A DNA stretch of 64,000 bases from Pseudomonas frederiksbergensis (GTDB lineage: Bacteria > Pseudomonadota > Gammaproteobacteria > Pseudomonadales > Pseudomonadaceae): assembly GCF_001874645.1 (NCBI RefSeq), contig NZ_CP017886.1, positions 1,302,001 through 1,366,000 of the forward strand, given 5' to 3'. The translations under genes were made by a program, and so were the position numbers. Positions 62,501 through 64,000 of this stretch are shown piece by piece; position 1 is the stretch's first letter, and every line of letters starts with the position of its first letter. The notes below the pieces were generated by a model. The model saw nothing but the letters and a program-made list of their open reading frames with translations. It did no database searches and was not told the origin of the DNA.

Positions 62501-64000
62501 GCTGTCGCTGTTGTCCAGGCGGTTGCCGGTCAGGCTGATGTCGGCGCTGCTGGAGAGTTCGCCGCCACGGTTGTCGATATCACCGACATTGAGTTTCAGC
62601 GCTTTTGTAGCGCCTACCAGGCCATTCTGGCGGTTGTCGAGCGTGCCGCCGATCAGGCTCAGGGCACCACTGGCGATCAATTGACCGTTCTGGTTATTGA
62701 GGGTGGTGACGGTGGCCGACACATCGGCCTTGCCGGCGACCGAGCCGTTGCTGTTGTCGAGACTGTTGGCCGCCAACAACACCACCCCGTCGCCGATCAG
62801 GGTGCCGCTCTGATTGGTGAAAGACTGGGTCACGCCCAGATCAACGTCGCCACGGCTGCTGATCAGGCCATGGCTGTTGTCCAGACTGGCACTTCGGCTG
62901 TTGAGGGACGCCGCAGAAATCAGCCCGTTAAGGTTGTTCAGGGCCTGAGCGATACGCAGGGTCAGGCCCTGGTTGCTCAGCAGCTTGCCACCGCTGTTGT
63001 CGACAGTTTGCGCAGCGACGGTGAAGGCCTGGGCACTGGAGATTTCGCCGTTCTGGTTGGCGATGTCCTTGAGGTGGTTGAGCACCAGCACGGGCCCGTT
63101 GATCAGGCCGTTTTGGTTGTTCAGTTGGCCGTTGTTCAGGTCCAGGTCGAGGCGGGTTTTGCTGAAGAGTTCGCCACCTTGTTGATCCAGACGGGTGATG
63201 CTGGCCGTCAGGTTTTTTTCGCTGGCAATGCGGCCGGTGGCGCCGTTGCTGACCTGGGTTGCGGTCAGGTCCAGCGTATCGTCACTGGTGAGATGACCGC
63301 CCTGGCTGTTATTCAAAATACCGGTGGTGACACGGGTTGCGCCCTTGCCGTTGACCAGGCCTTTCTGGCTGTTATCGAGGCTGGCGCTGGTCAGGGTCAA
63401 ACCCTGGTCGGTGATGATCGAACCAGCCTGGTTGAGCAACGCCCCCAGGCTGGTGACCGCCAGGGCGCCGGCGCTGCTGAGCTTGCCTGCGCTGTTATCC
63501 AGCGTGGCGGCGTTGAGGGTTAATCCGCCTTCGCCGCTGAGCAACCCGGCGTTATTGAGCAGCGCCCCATCCAGGCGGATGTCCAGCCCCTTGAGGCCGG
63601 AGAAACTGCCGCTGGTGTTGTCAAGTGTGGTGCCGGCCAGGCGAGCGCTGCCCTTGGCGAACAGCTTGCCCTTGCTCTGGTTGATCAGTTGCGCCACCGT
63701 CAGTTGCAGGTCGGTCGCGGACAGCAGTTTGCCGCCGTCGCTGTTGTCCAGACGCTTGCCGGTGAGGTTCAAGCGGTTGTCGGTGCTGGAGATTTCCCCT
63801 GCCCGGTTGTCGATCTGCTCGACATTGACGGTCAGCGCGTGTGTGCTGCCCACCAGACCGCCGTTGCGGTTGTCGAGGGTCTTGCCGGTCAGCAGCAAAC
63901 TGCCCTGGGCGACCAACTCACCGCCCTGCTGGTTCAAGGTGTCGAGGGTAGCGCTAAGGTCAGTCTGACTGGCGATCCGGCCTTTGCTGTTGGTGATGTC
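53513..64000 (-). CDS. cdiA: CdiA/FHA-type two-partner secreted exoprotein with C-terminal toxin (5' end outside)
   Basis: 3495 codons in the window; the frame is open to the edge, so signal, TPS domain and the TpsB partner lie outside. From about 64000 to 59150 are FHA repeats of the LDNxxGxLxSxGxLxL type, with a higher-order period near 411 residues. A unique region with RETFEGQDNDTSATASLSAG follows (about 58870), then the second FHA block (56980-55900), then a hydrophobic pretoxin start (LGAGAMLAIIIIVTVLTAG, 55690-55610) as in DUF637 proteins. VAENATLNN at 54838-54868 resembles the VENN motif and ILYN (54416-54427) the LYN motif, so the toxin part is roughly 54415-53513. It carries GHVGYSFDG (His codon 53972-53974) and later CYFNCATFP (Cys codon 53624-53626). 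The protein should deliver this toxin on contact. Confidence 0.88.
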   Translation of the reverse strand, partial: DITNSKGRIASQTDLSATLDTLNQQGGELVAQGSLLLTGKTLDNRNGGLVGSTHALTVNVEQIDNRAGEISSTDNRLNLTGKRLDNSDGGKLLSATDLQLTVAQLINQSKGKLFAKGSARLAGTTLDNTSGSFSGLKGLDIRLDGALLNNAGLLSGEGGLTLNAATLDNSAGKLSSAGALAVTSLGALLNQAGSIITDQGLTLTSASLDNSQKGLVNGKGATRVTTGILNNSQGGHLTSDDTLDLTATQVSNGATGRIASEKNLTASITRLDQQGGELFSKTRLDLDLNNGQLNNQNGLINGPVLVLNHLKDIANQNGEISSAQAFTVAAQTVDNSGGKLLSNQGLTLRIAQALNNLNGLISAASLNSRSASLDNSHGLISSRGDVDLGVTQSFTNQSGTLIGDGVVLLAANSLDNSNGSVAGKADVSATVTTLNNQNGQLIASGALSLIGGTLDNRQNGLVGATKALKLNVGDIDNRGGELSSSADISLTGNRLDNSDSGQIIAAMGLTMTLGQVLNRNQGLINGKAGLTLDGQTLDNTAGHLLSGQDIRLGLSSDLTNNQGLISSEGQLDVNSANLSNTGGSLSSAGALKVNASGALGNQGGQLVSDGSVDLTSASLDNRQQGVISGKGAVGVTTGTFDNSQNGRLNSGDSLTLTAGQVTNQNGGSIGSAKALTASVTGLDQMGGKLFSNTSLSLDLHQGQLNNQNGLINAPSLVLNNLKGVNNQGGEISSAQAFSLAADSLDNSNGKVLSNQAMILRINQALTNLKGQIAAAALDVRAASLDNADGTLNSRSDLTLNVAGLLSNPNKGLINAAQNLTLSSADLNNQGGVLLGGSAVTLNAMALNNSTNGLINSQGGLTLTANSLNSSNGGEVSAKGDIALNLGALSQNGGRLLSDAGITLDLSGGDLSNQNGLITAKGPLSISRLRDLNNQSGEVSSSQSFTLAGRTLDNGGGKLISNNQLGLTGDTVLNQGGLISGWQGLTVNSGSLDNRNNGTLSSRSGNLGVTLSGALLNSGAGALVSQKTLTVNAASLDNSGGILSSGADQALTVSGLLNNGQNGLIDSGAALTVQAMTLGNAAGVINAQQSLSFTGSTLDNSAGSLVSNGALTLDLLGALTNTHGKLASAGPLLIQRSSQINNQGGQLASQGLMTLLTGGLDNRNRGTVASNNNLVITTSGAVQNSGDGLIYSQNGNLQLTAASLANAKGTVQSLGAMNLSVASDIDNQSGRLLAQNGDLTVSANNLDNRGGTLASIKGALEARVVGVLKNGYDLTNNRQGGIVQAQRLNLSAWGGIDNYGGRISAQSGDAIIATRDFDNRNGGFYAKGRVSVTGNNFDNSGDNDGQIAGNQIDLNLTGALNNRLGIIESDSTLSVRAASLDNQTGQLRALGTSGKTDFQIGGLFDNRNGKLETANSDLTLNAAGFLNQGGSLLHVGTGTFDIATANITNAGGSLVTRGGLTLTADSWTNSSVIQAGRLTVNVNNLNQTGSGQLLASTSLVGNGVNWNNDGLIASDGTASLALGGNYGGNGRYSSLGNLGLTAASMTLGGAASVASGGDASINVGGPLNNYGRMTSATGMTVNAGSINNYGTLGSSGNLRLSTSSLLNQNGLIFSGGDTALQVNSFTNHSAQLYSLGAVSIDGYGGAAQAAQVSNISGSLESTGKFSINAANFENRTEGFSLGRKLVSGFIAIKCIECWGNDYAASIVARETFEGQDNDTSATASLSAGGDFTFRGGSFLNSKSTISAGGNIAIQADNVKNVGAVSGTIERTRSYRTGDIDKDLINEFAGAAFNYNARNNPDFPNIYYINDSGGLSRALAVDSMRRIGGHDGDQIPVIRFRDAVTNVTVNTFDLPPIYNYLSTKPQSQYDPNNLVALPSQLLSPTQGYTLTGDVEAAKDGIGSSRSAVIQAGGNVSISATQDLTNSVIHQDYGFSAGANKVQGTQVAGAGAPVVVRINAQLPPNLAQQQVNPLALPGFSLPSGQNGLFRLSGQGGAVQQATQANIGPQSWTMGSASVSTAQRQQNLPEVQARSVQIGDIAQVASSDRQLTRITRQVTDSNVNASAITVSAPADNGGTLLLPGHEGNAGAITQVGTVHVDGASHSAVATGPDLSVPTLPLNPRDPLATVTAPVAAPLVPPVNTQTPGASITAPTVSTPLIGTPVASQTVARVQGLPDTSFKSNPQKYLIETNPVLTDLKQFMSSDYLLANLGYDPDKSAKRLGDGLYEQKLIQQAVVARTGQRFIDGQNSDAALFKYLMNNAITSKQQLNLSLGVSLTSEQVAALTHDIVWMENAEVNGEQVLVPVLYLANANNRLAANGALIQGSDVSLIAGKDLNNAGTLRASNNLSAAAGNDLVNSGLVEAGNRLDLLAGNNLVNKAGGIIAGRDVSLRAVNGDVINERSVTTHNSSVDSYSQQRTFVDSAARIEAANNLSLQAGRDVSNSGSVLQSGGDTVISAGRDINIEATESRNKDDYGSNRNGSSVTQYGATVSAGRDLHMNAGRDLSAIASQIEAKRNIAMAATENLTLASAADESHSYSKTKKETRQEDHVKQISSTVTAGGSVALSAGKDMTLISSRISAGDEAYLVAGDKLELLAAQDSDYSLYDMKKKGSWGSKKTQRDEVTKVTNVGSEIKTGGDLTLVSGGDQKYQVAKLESGKDLTLQSGGAITFEGVKDLHQESHEKSDSDLAWNSMEGKGNTDETLRQSQLVAQGNLVIKAVDGLHIDVKQINQNTVSQTIDAMVKADPQLAWLKDAEKRGDVDWRQVKEVHDSFKYSHSGLGAGAMLAIIIIVTVLTAGAASAAVGTAASATAGSGTAMAAATTSEAIAAGAEFTAAGWGNVMASAALTSMASTGAVSMINNRGNLGATLKDMTSSSSLKGYALAGITAGIGYTMPYNPAVFSVNTLEKAAVTSVADAAAKTVIEGGSLKDNLVSSLAGAAINVGGATLANDIGGTTLPNGSLTKIGLHALLGGVLSVAQGGDFKTGALAAGFDEAAVQTLSDWVMPDPATANIVTTQEGQKRLVAMSGLMGILAATATGGDPAIAASVAENATLNNFLGPNSQQKLAEARAAMEAGDRSLQTETLLKISEQTDHRSDGLLAKYLADPKSLTAEEQTTLDGYVGAYYSELAAKYGPDKALTMKQDLLKNGNPYKTYDFPYADTTEQKIAATDAAQEAAGGLWSLLLNPRQKSENEILYNLTTQNQLITDEQQGLSNIGTPALYALPGSLGLGIAAIGAANSLGQVGYGVWQGSNGDYTDAAGNIILGGVGILGAWGSRAGVAGLSSGVSRIDAAAGNVAEGAGAALAKVGTNSAADQTVSLFGFRGAGSTSDLLAADAPHPYAVTGHVGYSFDGGKTIYGFGPSVREGMSAYDAVQSLRNGASYPGVISNDTTVFESVANNPTVGRGRVPQTVYQQKIPVSQAQFDAMKAAHDSIGVGNPMDNVVYGFPPKGGAAPVGCYFNCATFPSSLGIPIPESTGIMRTYMPELEKIGTPWMPPK

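Overview
The window looks like the chromosome of a Pseudomonas of the P. fluorescens group. The evidence is the gene content and order: phhB-phhC next to arfB and an aroP-type permease, a yciB/yciI/cpxR/spy/kinase/trkH block, and gbuR/gbuA/symporter/PA1414-like/LysR, all of which match neighbourhoods I know from P. aeruginosa PAO1. The DNA is GC-rich with short GATCGCAGCC...GGCAGCTCCTAC repeats between genes. No rRNA, tRNA or CRISPR array was found. All identifications come from reading sequence and motifs; no database search was run.

Layout. 1-3.6 kb: end of the phenylalanine hydroxylation operon (phhB, phhC), two small conserved proteins, a YhhS-type MFS exporter and the ribosome rescue hydrolase arfB. 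3.8-5.5 kb: an AT-rich island with a type VI secretion hcp gene, an overlapping DUF4225 protein (probable effector) and, facing it, two tandem paralogous small membrane proteins. 5.6-7.5 kb: aroP-like permease with a possible Trp-containing leader peptide. 8-13.9 kb: rluB, scpB, scpA, yciO-type and PHP genes on the minus strand, then yciB and yciI on the plus strand. 14-17.2 kb: a Cpx-like envelope stress module (coiled-coil membrane protein, response regulator, Spy/CpxP protein, sensor kinase) with a CpxR-like TTTAC-N6-TTTAC site. 17.2-33.4 kb: nitroreductase, TrkH, two AraC regulators, HD protein, metallophosphoesterase, EamA exporter, Rdx protein, short FimV-like protein, MarR regulator, RecQ, UPF0149 protein, YbaN, a LapD-like degenerate GGDEF/EAL receptor and a methyltransferase. 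33.4-41.2 kb: DTW protein, gbuR/gbuA with a sodium:solute symporter, a 42-residue PA1414-family protein, a LysR regulator and two exporters. 41.2-45.8 kb: CvfB-type protein, small conserved genes, a DUF6279 lipoprotein, a DUF899 protein, a gene remnant, and a DUF3077 gene pair preceded by a leader that folds as a three-way junction.

45.8-64 kb is accessory DNA around a contact-dependent inhibition (CDI) locus. A very large CdiA/FHA-type exoprotein (3495 codons in the window, 5' end outside) runs on the minus strand and ends in a toxin domain whose stop overlaps its immunity gene. Downstream are a TPR protein and then two displaced toxin-tail/immunity modules, each cut off from cdiA by copies of one IS4-family element with 32-bp perfect ends. 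The first IS4 copy has a 39-bp internal deletion and carries an IS3-family insertion with a clean 3-bp duplication. This reads as an array of used or reserve toxin-immunity cassettes shuffled by IS elements.

The most interesting items are the CDI cassette array and its toxin domain, the T6SS Hcp/DUF4225 island with its facing membrane-protein paralogues, the structured leader before the DUF3077 genes, and the aroP leader peptide.
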